A DNA stretch of 64,000 bases, from positions 9,858,001 to 9,922,000 of the forward strand of contig CM038914.1 in assembly GCA_021904315.1 (NCBI GenBank), written 5' to 3'. The DNA comes from Sphagnum magellanicum (Eukaryota; Streptophyta; Sphagnopsida; Sphagnales; Sphagnaceae). Positions 34,385-47,172 of this stretch are shown here, piece after piece (position 1 is the first letter of the stretch; every line of letters begins with the position of its first letter). The translations under genes were made by a program, and so were the position numbers. Under the pieces are notes generated by a model. It had not been told where the DNA came from. It worked only from the letters and a program-made list of their open reading frames with translations, and did not search any database.

Positions 34385-34835
34385 ACATTAACATCTATCT
34401 ATGAAGGAAGGTAGTTTGTTTTTTGTTGTGGTTATGAGATCCACCAAACTGAGATGCTTCAAATTGTGTTCTTGGTGTTTTTGGAAAGCTCTCGACGAGG
34501 AAGGAGGGGTGCATGGGCTTGGTTCCATGACATTTGGACTTGCGATGCAAAAGTTCTTGAATATTGAATGATTTTTTCACTATAAATTAAATTAAATTGT
34601 AGTTGAAATTTTCGAAGGGCTTGGAATGTGCCTTTGGTGTTGCTAGAAAGATCTTGATGAGCAAGATTTAATGGAATTTATTTGGTAAGATTTGGATTCA
34701 GAATGTTGGAAATATTAAATATTAAGTGACTTTTGTCGCTGAAAATTCCAATAAATTCCAAAAAACCAAGCTTTGGAAGGAAAAATTAGTCGAGGACATG
34801 GTAACACTTGGGCCAATAGCATAGGCCACACTAAT
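34385..34835 (+). repeat. Dispersed repeat, copy 2
   Basis: Diverged copy of 20455-20915 in the same orientation, sharing its start (CATCTATCTATGAAG) and end (ACACTTGGGCCAATA). Confidence 0.7.
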
Positions 34836-37800
34836 GATGATTATGAACACATTTGTAAAATTATATTGTGAAAATAATATGTTCATTGCCAATAGTGAAC
34901 TTTTGAAGTTCCAAAATATGGATTAGTTAGTTGATTAGAATTTTAATTAATAAATTGAATAATTTAGACTAAATTCCATTCCAAAAAAATTATAGTGATT
35001 AACTATGCATTGAGAAATGAAATAATAAAATTAAATGTGAAATCATTTTCTTTAAAACATTAACAAAATTGTAGTTAAGGACTTTTGAAAGGTCAATATT
35101 GAATCGAACTTTCAAAAGTTTTGTTGAAATGAATTTTATTTTATTTTTCAAAAAATGTGTTTAATGAACATGTTTTTAAAATATTTATATTAGCCTTCAT
35201 TCATATGAATTTTATAGGTATTCTTTTTAGGATTTCCAAGTGGCATCCACCATGATAGATGACATTAGTGACTTTTGATATATGTTTTGACCTAGGTTTA
35301 AAAGGTTTTATAAATGGGTGAACATTTGGTAGTGAAAGATTATAATATTGAAATTTAAAAATTAACATTCTTGTCCATTTGATCACATTTAAAAAATATG
35401 TTATGGACTTGTATGGAGTCTCCATTTGCCAAAAATGAACCATTCAACCCACATCAACCCCAAAATTCCAAATGTGATATGTCATGTAGTTGTGTTTATT
35501 GTATAAAATTTGCAAAGTTGTAAATTGTTTGGCGAACAATGTTGGTTAATCCTTGGGCTCTATAGACCTCAAGACCCTCTACCTGGAAAATATTAAATTC
35601 AAAATGGCAATGTTTAAACTTTGAACCAATATCACCAATTATTGAACTTGATACCCCATAACTTGGAACTATTAACTTTTGTATCCAATGATAAAATAAG
35701 AATTTTTTATATTTGAAATTATAAAGTCACTTTATGGTTACAATTCTTATACATTCTCCAACTTCCTTTTCATCTTTTGGTTTGCAAAATGTTCGTGAAC
35801 TTAATGGTTGTAGTCGATCCTCTGCACCCTTTTACCTTGACATAATTAGAATTTACCTCTTGTTCCTATTTAGCTTTTAACTTGACCTTAACATCAAAAT
35901 ATGGTTTTATTTCATTTTTAGCTTCTACCTTGACCTTTATTAATGTTTCTTGATTCTCTTTACTTGCTATCAAAATTACTATAGAGGGAATTAGGACCTC
36001 TAAAAAGGTTGGAGCTCATCTTCCAACTAAACATGTTGTAAAACTTGAAATTCTTGAATATTGGAGATGAAGATGTAAATTGTATTTCATTTTTCACTTC
36101 TATCCTTTTGATTTTTTTTGGAGGGAATTTAATGTGTCAATTTGGGGGGAATTCTCATTTTATGCCCTTTAGGTTGCTCATAAATATTGTTCTAATCCCT
36201 AAGATTCTCTAGTTTGTTGTTGTGTTTAATAATTAAACCCTAACATAGTTATGGATTTTTCCTTTTCATGTTTATATCCCCTTATTTAATTAGACATTTG
36301 AAACCCCCTCACCAAATAAAAGCCCTCCATGGGTGTTCACCTTATACCCCCTTAGTAGACTTTTGACCAATTCATCATCTTCAACCTCATCCCAAAAAAA
36401 AACCCCCCCATCTTGGGTGTTATGGCCCCCACCCCTCCTCACATTTTAACAACCTTTAAATGGTTATATGTAATTATACCACCAAACAAAAAATGAACAC
36501 AAATACATAAAAAATTAATTCTTAATCACACGCTCTTACACCTAAATCATACCAAACACGAAAAAATAAAATTTGAACACCTTGGTGTGAAATTTTTGGC
36601 TTTATTTTTTTAATCCACATGCTCACTTTTGGGCATTTGGGTGCACAATGTCTAAAAATTAAGCCTTTGATGGTTAGCCACACCTTATTTTAATGGGGTG
36701 TTTGATTATAAGCATGTGGATTATGTTGGGTGTTTCTACCCTCATTTTGCATATTTTATCAACTTGGGAGGCCAATTTCCAACCCTTGGGACCAATGTTG
36801 TTGTAATAAAAAATTGTTATTTAATTAAAATAAACACATTAGGGTCAAAATAAACCTTATACCAAACCCTATATCTTGTCTATTTTTCACTTCATCTTTT
36901 CATTTTCTTTTCTTCTTTCCTTGTTGAATATTTATGTTTGTTTGTGAATGATGGAAGGAGTTTTTTATTTTTTTACTTGGGATATGGAAGATTTTGGAAT
37001 GTTGCATGAAAAAGGTGTGTTAAATGTAGGTTGTCACTCATTTTAGCTTTTCAATTTGCTTATTTAAATGTTTATAACTACAAGAATTAATATGCCCATC
37101 TTAACCTCAACTACAAGTAATGAAAAGTTGCTAGAATTAATCTTGTTCATTGTTTGAACATTGCTATTGAATAATTACGTGAAAGTTGACTCTACATAAA
37201 ACCATTTGTTCATTCATAACTTCAGATTAATATCTATCTTGTTGTTCTATTTGTTTCCATAATGAAAGCAACCATTGATGAAGTGCAAGTTGCAATGCCA
37301 CAACTATAATAACATGTTGAACAACCATGAAAAACATAAGAGTTACAAAAATTTTGTGTCTATGTTCATCCATGGTGGTCTAATTTTTAAGGTTTAGCTT
37401 GAAAAAGGAAGCAAATATGAGAAGAAAATGATACCAAAAAAGAAAGAACGAATAATTTGAAGGGTTTTAGCCTTGGTCTCTATTTTTTGGCCTTAATGGC
37501 TTTCCACATGAACTCATCAAACCCCAAACAAATAATATTTTATTATTAACTTGGGGTCAAACAAAAAGCCAAAAAATGTTCAAATTTCCCATTATTGGCC
37601 GCAAGATTTTTTGGTGCCAACTCATGGTCTAAAGAGGGCCTAATTTTTAACATGTTTCTATTTGGATTTTATTGGAAGGGGGTTTTTAAGTTTGTACTAA
37701 TTTTTAACTTTTTGGATGGGTTGTATAAACATGTTGCCATTTAATGTTAAATCCTTGTTGAGATGATTACATATGAAACAACATTAAAGGTTTTTAAATA

Positions 37801-38429
37801 ATAATTTGCATGGTATTATGGTATTTTCAATGTTGTAATATCAAATATTTGTTTAAAAAAACATTGGTGTAGTGATTAGTCTCATTTTTTTGCCTTTTAT
37901 GATTAGACCATATAACATCATATTCAAAAATTGAACATCAAAAGAATGGAAGTCACAGCCTCATCAAAATGATTTGAAAAGTGGCAATTGGAAATCAAGG
38001 ATGCAAATAAAAATCTTAAATACCATAATCTTGACCAAATGTAATTGAATTTCAAAATATCCTTTTAAATTATGAATGCATTTAATTTCATTATGGTAAA
38101 TGAATGTTATTTTTCCATATATACAAAAATTATTTTTGACAATGGATGACATCAATACATGGCAATTCATTACCCAACTATTGGCTCTAGGGATTCTAAA
38201 TTTAAAATGAGTTCAACAAATTAACACAAAAACCTTCAAAGATATATTTGAACTATGTTGTATTTCAATGCAACAAAATATGTTTAAAGGTAACTCACAT
38301 GCCTTGTCTTAAAAAAAGAAAAACAATTTAAAAATATTTTTAAAATCTAAAGTTTAACCAAGTTAGAATTCATTTTAACAATCCAAAACATGTCTAAAGG
38401 CATGTCTTAACTCACATGCATTCTCCTAA

Positions 38430-38456
38430 AATAATAATAATAATAATAATAATAAT
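38430..38456. repeat. AAT microsatellite
   Basis: Nine AAT units. Confidence 0.9.
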
Positions 38457-38929
38457 TTAAAAGTCTAAAATCTAACAAATTAGAGTTTATTTTAGTGATC
38501 CAAAAAACTAGGAGTGGGAATCACGAAATTATAAACTTATCATTTAAAAAAACAACTTTAGTATTAATAAAGGAAAAGTTCAAAAACATTCCACTAAAAG
38601 AAATCACGACTTTTAGAAAGCCAACTTGACCAATATGTCCACATTGACCAAACAATATGTACATTTTGATTAAAGGTTTGGGACATAAAAACATATGTTA
38701 CATTTGACCAATACATTTGATTAAAGTGACATATTTAACAAAATGTAAAACCCAAGATCTGGTCAAAATGGACAAACATCCATCAAACTAACCATGGTAG
38801 TCAAATTGGCCATATTGAATAGATAGGGTTTAACCAAGTTGACCATCTTGATTTGACCCTTAGTTAAATTGACCATTATGATTTGACACTTAGTCAAATG
38901 AACAATATTGATTTGATGACTTTGCCTAC

Positions 38930-41340
38930 TTATTAAGCATAGGCTACCTACCTAACCTACATAATTAGTATGTTAGGCTAGGCCTAGACTACTTATCTAA
39001 CCTAACATAATTAATAGGTTAGTAAGTTATTTGGTAGGTAATAATCTAGTTATTTAGCCTAGTTTAAACCTACTTAGTAGGTTACCTAGGACATAGCCTA
39101 TGACTACTAAATAGCCTATAACTAAATAGTGTAAGCTTTCTAGGTAGGTATTTTAAGTGACCTTGGTTTACTAGGTAGACCTATTAACCATGCAAGTAGC
39201 CTATTAGCTTAGGCCTACTATAAGTACGTAGCCCAAGTGTACTAATTATAAAATAACATAGGCCATTAAATTTAGTAGGAAGGTATCTTATCATATTAGT
39301 TAGGTAAGTAGTTTTTTTAGGCCACCAAGGCCTATTAAGTAGTTAGCCTAACCTAGGTTATTAAGGTTTACTTGGTAGCTACATACATAACGTAAGCCAC
39401 CTAGGCCTACAAAGTAGGTAACCTAATTTAGGCCAATTAGACCTACTAAGTATGTAACCTAGCTTAAGCCACCTAAGCCTACAAAGTAGGTATGTAGCCT
39501 AACATAAGCTACTTATGTAAGTATAACCTGATTTAGGGCTACTAAGTAGGTATGTAACCTAACCTAAGCTACCCAGGCCTATTAGGTAAGTATGAAGTTA
39601 ACCTAGACTAAGTTACTTAGGCTACTATATAGGTAGCTTAACCTATTAGGTAGGTAGTTTAAGCCTATACCTACCTAATAAACTAGGCTACCTACTTAAT
39701 ATGCCTACGTTTGATCTATTAATAAGGTAGTAGGTACCTACATAGCCTACTAAATAACATCTAAGGCATAGGTAGTTTACTAAGTAGGTATAAACATATA
39801 TTTAGTAGGTACCTATAAGGCTTAATAGACTATAACCTACCTGTTACCTAAGTGCATGCATTTATTAATAGGTACCTCCTACTTACCTATTTATGTAAAT
39901 AATACATAAGAAAATTAAAGTTCATTTAATGTAATATGTTGAAAAAAAATCCATGGAAGTTGATTACAATATGTTGGTCCAAAATCATGTTCATTACAAT
40001 TATGTTGTCCATAAAATCACCTTATGAGGCGATGGTGCAATGGTTAAGTACTTGACTCTTCAAAGTGGAGGTGAATAGTTCAAGTCCCACATTTGCAACT
40101 TAGGCTACCTTGGCTATTTAGGTGACTTAATTAGGTAGCTTAGGTTGCAAAGCCTATTAAACCACCTAGCCTAGGGGGTTTGGTGGTTAAATTAGATGGT
40201 TTAATCTAGGCTTAGGACATAAGGTTGGTATGAAAATAAATAAAAAATTGGCATTAATTATTAAGTTTATTAATAAGGTAAATAGGGTAGGGTAGGGAAG
40301 GTCATTAATTAGTTAATATTTTCATATAATTTTAAATAAAATAATTTTAATTATATATGTTTTTAGTCACTCCCCAAATTACATCATGATGATTTAGTAA
40401 AAAAAACCAACCAAAAAGACCTTATCAAAACACAATGCCAAAATGTGTCTTTCATGATTTGAACATTGACAACTAATGTCATGATCTAGTCATGTAGTCA
40501 TATGTCGTTAGTCATATTTTTTACTCAAATTTACGATTACATTGCAATTGCATTATGATTATGTGATTAGATTATGACTATTTTATAACTACATTTTGAC
40601 TACATGACTAACCTACATACATTAATAACCTACCTATGTTAGTTTTTTAACTATGTGCTACCTACCTACTAACTATTTACTACCTACCTATAAAATAGTT
40701 AGTACTTAGATAGGCTAGTATTATCTACCTACCTACTATGTAATACATACCTACCTACCTACCTAATAGATATAAGTAGTACCTACCTACCTCCCTATTA
40801 GATATAGGTAGTTCATACCTACCTAATTACCTATTACATACTTATTACTAAATACCTACCTACCTACCTATTAGATATAGGTAGTACATACCTACCTATT
40901 AGATATAGGTAGTACATACCTACCTAATTACCTACCTATTAAGTAGGTAATATGTACCAACCTAGTACCTACCTAGTAGGTGGGTAGTATATACCTACCT
41001 ACCTACCTATTTAATAGGTAGTACATATGTAACTACGTGTGTACCTACCTATTATTTATTACTAGGTAGGTCGTACATACCTACTAACTACCTACTATTT
41101 ATTATTAGGTATCTACCTACCTACATATTAGATAGGTAGTACATTTATATACCTACTATTATACACCTACCTACCTACATATTAGATAGGTAGTACATAT
41201 ATGTACCTATTACTAGGCACCTACTTACCTATTACCTACCAAGCTAGGTACCTATTAGGTTACTAAGTAGGTTTTAAGTTGTTAGGTAAGTACCTACGTA
41301 CCTAACTTATAAAATAGGTTTAAGAAAATGTTTATAATAA
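38930..41340. repeat. Degenerate TAGG/CCTA (TAGGTAGG, TACCTACC) array
   Basis: About 2.4 kb dominated by short permutations of TAGG, TAGGT, CCTA and CCTACC with many substitutions. The first half is mixed (CTAACCTAAC, TTAGGC); 40620-41330 is mostly TACC-rich. Two tRNA-like heads are embedded in or next to it. Confidence 0.8.
40021..40100 (+). repeat. tRNA-like (SINE-type) head 1
   Basis: An A-box-like GATGGTGCAATGG (40031-40043) and a B-box-like AGTTCAAGTCC (40077-40087) have tRNA-like spacing and are followed by CACATTTGCAAC. It does not fold as a complete functional tRNA as far as I can tell. Confidence 0.55.
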
Positions 41341-41776
41341 TATGGCAACAATCTTTGTCATGTAAGAATCATGTGGCGGAATGGTTAAGTAGGGGTTAAG
41401 GATTTCTTCTCTCAGTGTGGAGGTGAGGGGTTCAAATCCTCACACTTGCAACATAGTGAACTTGCTTAATTAACTTAACTTGCTCACTAAGTTAGCATAC
41501 ATTCCAAAGTAGGCTAGGGCTTACATTCCTAACATATAGGTTGGGTTTTTATCTTTTATACCATGTGTTTACATGTCATGTGTCTACATGGCATGGGTGG
41601 AAAACATATTTATTTCATATTTAATGAATTATATCCAATGACCATAATTTATGGATTTCATCAAACACTTATGACCTCCATGACTTCATAATCACAAAAA
41701 TCATAGTCACAAATTACGTTGTGACCGAACCACACTAGTCACTAGGTGTCTTAAACAATTTGTCTTATTCGACTAC
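40431..41776 (+). repeat. Left arm of a long inverted repeat
   Basis: Matches 61806-62995 in inverse orientation. The outer end starts CACAATGC(C/T)AAAATGTGTC. Then come GTAGTCATATG and ATTACATTGCAATTGCATTATGATTA blocks, the TACC array, a tRNA-like head and a body with CATTCCTAACATATAGGTTGGG and TACATGGCATGGGTGGAAAAC, ending near TAGGTGTCTTAAACAAT. Identity in the body is about 85-90% by eye. Confidence 0.85.
41366..41453 (+). repeat. tRNA-like (SINE-type) head 2
   Basis: A-box-like GTGGCGGAATGG (41373-41384) and B-box-like GGGTTCAAATCC (41428-41439), followed by CACACTTGCAAC. The length with a long insert is Leu/Ser-tRNA-like. An inverted relative lies at 62131-62213. Confidence 0.6.
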
Positions 41777-42589
41777 AAAAAGAATTTTCATTTATTTCAT
41801 TTGAACAAAGTATGAGAAAGAAAATGCATTTCAAAGTTTAACATGTAACACAATTTGGTGTGATTGTTATATATGCAACCTTTGATTCTTCATATTATAA
41901 AATTAAATGGTAGTTGGTTTAGCAAAGACAATGGACTATATGCTCGAGACCCAAGGTTCAAAAATAGATCCCAACAACCATATGTTGACCATATATGGTC
42001 AACATGTATACATATATATATTGATCGTATAAAATATTTATGTTAATTGTATCCATGTGTATTTTTATACATCTAAATTATAATATGGTAGTAAAATATT
42101 TTAAATTATAATTATAGATGTAAACATAACATGAGAATTTATAAAAATCAAAATGATAAATAAAATAATTATAAATACAACTTAAAATTATATTTATAAA
42201 TCCAAAAACATGATGAAAAACATTGGTGAATTGAGTATGTCCATCACAACATGTTGATCATTAGTCAAAAAGGTGATTTGAGTGTGTGAAAAATTTCTTA
42301 ATTAACTAAAAACCTTAATGTATTATCCAATAAATTATGATTTTATTTATAATAATGAAAATGAATGTGACGATTTTGCTTCAAAACTGATCATCTTAGA
42401 AATGGTGATTTGACACATGACAAAGGCACCAACTCTTTCACAAAAACAATGTTAAATCATCTTCAAACTACTTTTGATGAAAATCATCTTTGGCATAAAA
42501 TGTCACAAATGCCAATATTGGACATGGTCACATGATGATCGTGAATGGAGTTCATTCACATGAATTTCCATCCATGATTTCATGGTTCA

Positions 42590-42810
42590 CTCACAGTTTA
42601 TTCATAGTCCATTCAAAGTTAACTTGTAGTCCACTTATAATTAACTCCCAATTCAATTTTAAATAACATTTAATTAATTCATAATTAACTCCTAGTTCAC
42701 TTTAATGATCTTTTAGTCCATTATTAATTAACTTTTTGATTGACTCACATTTAACTCTTAGTTCATTTTTAATTAATTTTTAATTCACTTGTAATTCATT
42801 TGTGATTATG
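42590..42810. repeat. Degenerate short tandem repeat (AATTAACTC/TAGTTCA type)
   Basis: Units of roughly 20-35 bases alternate TTCA(T/C)-type and AATTAACT(C/T)-type words, for example CATAATTAACTCCTAGTTCAC and CACATTTAACTCTTAGTTCA. Confidence 0.6.
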
Positions 42811-43604
42811 AAGTCTTTTAAGAAACTTCATTGCTCGGTGGGCACATGAAAAATTTCATGGAAGTTTCCTTCAGCTAAGTCCCCAAAGGGGTATAAATAA
42901 AGGTAGGACCCCATTACCTTTAGTTTATTCAGCACTAATCTAAGGCATGATCTTGTTTTATAACCTTATTTTATTGCTTTCATGTTTACATTTTCATGTT
43001 TTGTCACAATAAATATTTTTTTAATAAAAATTTACACATTTCATGTTCTTGTTTTTAGTCTTGTATGGTTTTGTTTTGGTTTCTTTGTTATGTGTTTAGA
43101 TTTAAACTTAGGTTTATCTTTTCATTGTTTACATTCATAGTTTTCATGCCCATGACATAAAGGGTATTGCCAAAAATTAAAATTAAAATAGTGGATGGAT
43201 TGGGGGTAGTCCTTTTTAAAAAAAATTAATCTTCATTCTTCAACTACATTCTTTTATTAATTGATCAACTCACTCCAAATCTATTGACGAACACTTTCCA
43301 AATGTTTTCATGATGTCAAAATTCCATTTGTTGATTTATAATATTTTACAATACATTTTTTTGTCTTGCAAGTGGAACAATAGGATAACAAATAACACAT
43401 TTTAGTTGTTCAATTTGGGTTAAGTTTGACTTTATTTTTAAAGGCGAGGATCAATCCTTATAGGTCACATAAAATGCCCATGTTGTGGTAATGTGATTTT
43501 TGGGCTTCTAAAAATCTTTTTGTTTGACCAATAATTCCCACTACGCTTCCTTATCAATTGTGGAAGATGTATTTGGAATTGATGTTGAAATAATCATGTG
43601 GTTG

Positions 43605-43880
43605 ACCAAGTTGAAACAGAACTAGAAAAATCCTCATCAAGTGGGGATTCTTGGGCAATATCAAATGTAGAATCATTGTGTTCAAGTTTTGCCATAACTT
43701 GTTCCATAAACAATTCATGCTCCTTCGCCTTCGCCTTCTTGCACATGCAATTTACAAAACTTGGAGTTATTCCCTTGTAAGATATAATATACCCCCAAAT
43801 TAGAAGATGAATATATTCATCGCAAATTTCTTGACCATTGTCATTATAAATTTCTTGACCATCACCAAGATGTCAATTTT
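43605..43880 (-). pseudogene. Possible transposase-like relic (weak)
   Basis: An open minus-strand stretch without an initial Met encodes about 90 residues, with blocks GQEICDEYIHLLIWGYI, YKGITPSFVNCMCKKAKAKEH and ELFMEQVMAKLEHNDST. Cys/Lys spacing after YKG is loosely like a BED-finger region of hAT elements, but the similarity is too weak to assign. Confidence 0.2.
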
Positions 43881-45757
43881 CATGTTATCGAGGTAAATCA
43901 ACAAAATAAGAAATTCCAATTTTGACATCCCAAAAAAAAAAAAGGATTAAATAACACAAATGACAACAACCTTAGTTTTTTCCAACTAGTTTTGGAAAAC
44001 TTGTCCAAAAAGTACATCACAAGTCTACTAAGAAAGAAAAAAAACATGCATATATGGAGAAATGGTGGTATTAGGTGGATTAAAAGAATAAATAAACAAA
44101 AAACCTCACCACAATGCCTTGTAAGGAATCATGCAACAACATGTAATGAACACATTTTAAACAACATTTGCATTGTGGTCACCCACTTCTGTTTTATTAC
44201 CTCACTGCTATGTTACATAGACCATTCCAAAAGCAAAATGATCAAATTCATCAATGCAGACTATAAACTTGTTGCGGCTACTACTATTAACCATGGTGCA
44301 TTAAGTTGCAAGGGGAACACACACCTTAAATAATGAAGAAAACTAAACATTGGAGGTTTAAAGGTGAAACGGGGGACGTGAACTTGTTCACCTAAAGAAG
44401 AGCACAAGAAAGATGACATCCAACACTTGCCACTACTTATATTCCTTTCTTAGCTATTAAATGGTACCTTCATGTGTTCATGAGTAATTTGATTTGCTAT
44501 CACTTCTCAATTGTTAAAACCATGGGGGAAAATTTACTAAATGCACCTAAAATACCACTAGAGGTTGCATGATTTTGGTAATTATTTTCTTCCAACATCC
44601 ACAGCAATTGTGGCCAAGGAAATGTTTGGCAACAACATGATTTATACATCTTGGGGTCTCATTAGCAATCAAGGTTTACTTTTCTTTTTTTTCTCAGCGG
44701 ATGTTATTTCTTTTTGCATGCTTATTCTCCTCTACAACATAAGTCATTGATGGGAAAATTGATGTCCACATTAAGTGAACCAAAATCTTCACATTACCAT
44801 TGACCAACCTACAAAATGATCAAGGTACATATAACTATCCAATCAATTAAGCCAAAATAAATATCAAAGCAAAATCCAAGTTGTCAACCTACACATTGTT
44901 ATGTGTTTTTATAACACCCATAAAGTTGGGGGACCGCCACATGGAAAACATTTAAATACAAGTACCATTCTTAAATAGTTATTTTTAAAAATATTTTTAA
45001 ATGGAGAAAGGTAGATTTCACATGTAATGTAATAGATTATTTTAGTTTTTAGTTTCTACCATGGTCATACATGTGTAAATGTAGGTTCACCCAATGCCCA
45101 AAACAATTTAAAAATAAATTATTGCGGGGACATATATCGAATTAAAAGATAATTTAAACATACCCACAAGCAAGAGAGACAATTGGACACTGATGGCAAG
45201 TAGCCATCAATAGATAAATGGGTTGTAAGCACTACTTACCAACATTGAAAATAATTTTAATAAACATGCATTAGATTGTTTAATATCAAAAGCTACAAAT
45301 CATTTTAATTTTTCTTCTTTGCAAATTTGACCAATTGAAGGAACTATTGTTGCTATATATACATATGGATACAAAATATAGTTATTGCATTGACTTGGCA
45401 AGAGCAAGGAATGTAATAAAATATATGAAATTCGGAAACATCATTTAAACGACAAACATGATCATAAGATCACAACAACTAATTGATGATGAAGTATAAT
45501 ATTGTTTGATTAAAATTACATTGTATACATTATCGATATAATTAAAACTACCCAGTGCAATCAACTTGTTGAATGATACCATTTAATTTTATAGTTTAAA
45601 CAAAAGACATACACTATAATTGAAGATGATGAAAATGAAGTTGATGAACACCTTGAGGCCTCCTCCTCCTCCTCCCTACATAATAAATAATGACGACATG
45701 AAACAAGGGAAACACATTGATTATTCAATGTTGTGTGCATTGTTTAGACACAAATGT

Positions 45758-45761
45758 CATA
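45758..45761. repeat. Left 4-bp target-site-like repeat (CATA)
   Basis: CATA directly precedes the TGTC start of the element; the same CATA directly follows its GACA end at 55288-55291. Confidence 0.55.
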
Positions 45762-46072
45762 TGTCATGCCCGTATGCACGACCTCATGCATGATGGCCGG
45801 GTACGGGCATGCCCATCATATCTTTTAAGGTTATTGCATGGTTGTAAGGTTAGGAACGTTCTTAAGTGACTGTGCGCTATTAGGTTTAGGGTTTCAGCTT
45901 TTGGTGGATGTATAAAAAGGCCAAGCCCTTCCCTTATCCTTTAGTTTTTCTAGAATTCCTTTGTATGAGAGTTACCTCCATAGTTCACTTGGATTTTCTA
46001 GATGCTCACGGTGGTTACTGCACGGCCACCATCTACATACACCTTCACTACTTCTTTGCAATTTATTTCAAT
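45762..46072 (+). repeat. Terminal repeat A1 (partial 5' LTR: 3' part of U3, R, U5)
   Basis: 311 bases, 97.4% identical to A2 (54799-55109), same length with no gaps. Contains a telo-box-like TTTAGGGTTT (45885-45894), a TATA box (TATAAAAA at 45911) and a predicted start at about 45943. It begins TGTC and ends where the primer site begins. Compared with the 3' side, the B part (first 178 bases of U3) is missing here. Confidence 0.9.
45911..45918 (+). promoter_or_regulatory. Retrotransposon TATA box
   Basis: TATAAAAA lies 32 bases before the AGTTTTTCTAG start inferred from the primer complementarity, the normal plant spacing. The A2 copy has TATAAAAG at 54948. Confidence 0.75.
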
Positions 46073-46084
46073 TCTAGAAAAACT
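46070..46084 (+). promoter_or_regulatory. Candidate self-priming primer-binding site
   Basis: AATTCTAGAAAAACT, directly at the A1/internal junction, is the perfect 15-base complement of AGTTTTTCTAGAATT at 45943-45957, the predicted 5' end of the element's own RNA. No tRNA-type TGG primer site is visible here. Part of the match (TTCTAGAA) is palindromic, which lowers its weight; the other seven pairs are not. Confidence 0.65.
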
Positions 46085-47172
46085 CACTTTCTGTGCTTCA
46101 TGTTGAAAGCCACAGATCTTTGTTGCTTGTAAGTTCTTGATTTTTTTAAAAAGTTATCGTTGCTACTGCTAGTGCTACTGGTGTTGTTGCTGTCGGAGGG
46201 TGCTAGTGTTGCTGCTGCTGCCGAAAGGAGTCAACGTTGTAGGAAGCAACTTGCGTTAGGCCAACCACCAGAGTCGAGAAACAAGTTTCAAAGCTCTACC
46301 TCTTTTCTCTTTCTTGCTCTCTTGAAACTGTCAAGTAAAAAAAAAAAAACAAAAATTCTGGCCGCCTGCCATTGCCGTGAGCACTAGCCGCCGCGCCATC
46401 GCGTTGCTCTTCGCCGTTGCTGCGAGCTTGCAATAGTGCCGCAACGCTGCCACAATGCTTACTTCAGCGTCGCAACAATGCGAGCTGAAGCAGCGCCGCA
46501 GTGTTGTTGCAACGCCTGTTGCAACACTGCCGTAATAGCGCGAGCTGCAGCAGCGTTGCTATGACACATGCTGCAATAGCGTCGCTGCTCTCTCGCGACA
46601 GGTGCTGCAGCAACAACATCGCAACACTGCCGCAACGAGAGCTGCAAAAACAGTGTCGCAGCGCTCTCGCGACGCGTGTTGCAACATCGCTGTCACGTTG
46701 CTGCGACGCGAGCTGTAGTAGCGTGAGCTTGCATCGCTGCAGTGCAGTCGTTGCCTACCATTGCCGTAGCGCAAGCTTGCATCGCTGCAGTGTAGCGCCG
46801 CTGCTCGCCATCGCCGCAGCGGCGGCGAAGCTTGGGACGTCCGACGTAAGTTGGACTTCCGTCCACAGACTTCCGTCCGTCGGTCCTGCGTCCTGCTATC
46901 CTACCATCTTGCGTCCTACGTCCTGATGTCTTGCGCCCCTTGCGTCTTGCTACCCCACGCCTTATTGTCATATGTCCTGTCGCCTTGCTGTCCTACATCC
47001 TGCCATCTTACGTCCTGCCTTTTCATCCAAAATCTATTTGACTTCCGTGCAATATTTGTGTGTCATGGGTTATTCCCAACGACGCACTTTATTCTTCAAA
47101 TTGTATGTTGTGTTAGAATTTTGAAGTTAGTGCTGTGTACTATCACAGCATTTTAGGGCATGGGACAACACC
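46085..47172 (+). repeat. GC/CpG-rich repetitive leader of the retrotransposon
   Basis: 46380-46830 consists of degenerate units built from GCAACACTGCCGCAACG, GCGAGCTGCAGCAGCG and similar words. 46850-47030 has CGTCCTGC/CGTCCTAC-type repeats. CpG is very frequent, in contrast to the rest of the region. The open frame 46501-46926 is a by-product of the repeat. Confidence 0.75.

Larger units (their letters stand above)
33241..38929. other. AT-rich gene-poor DNA
   Basis: No coding exon or RNA gene recognised on either strand, apart from the dispersed repeat copy at 34385-34835 and an AAT microsatellite at 38430-38456. A C-rich patch near 36300-36430 has runs of CCCCC but no motif I can name. 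Confidence 0.45.
41777..45757. other. AT-rich DNA between repeat arm and retrotransposon
   Basis: Holds a short degenerate repeat block at 42590-42810 and a weak minus-strand open stretch at about 43605-43880; otherwise nothing recognised. Open frames at 43992-44333 and 44565-44750 (+) show no known motif. Confidence 0.4.

Noticed and set aside
40021..41453. Functional tRNA genes
   Set aside because: Only the A-box- and B-box-like parts are convincing; acceptor stems do not pair and copies occur as part of a repeat.
46501..46926. A 141-residue frame in the retrotransposon leader
   Set aside because: Composed of CpG-rich repeat units with Ser/Ala/Arg runs; frames on both strands are open for the same reason.
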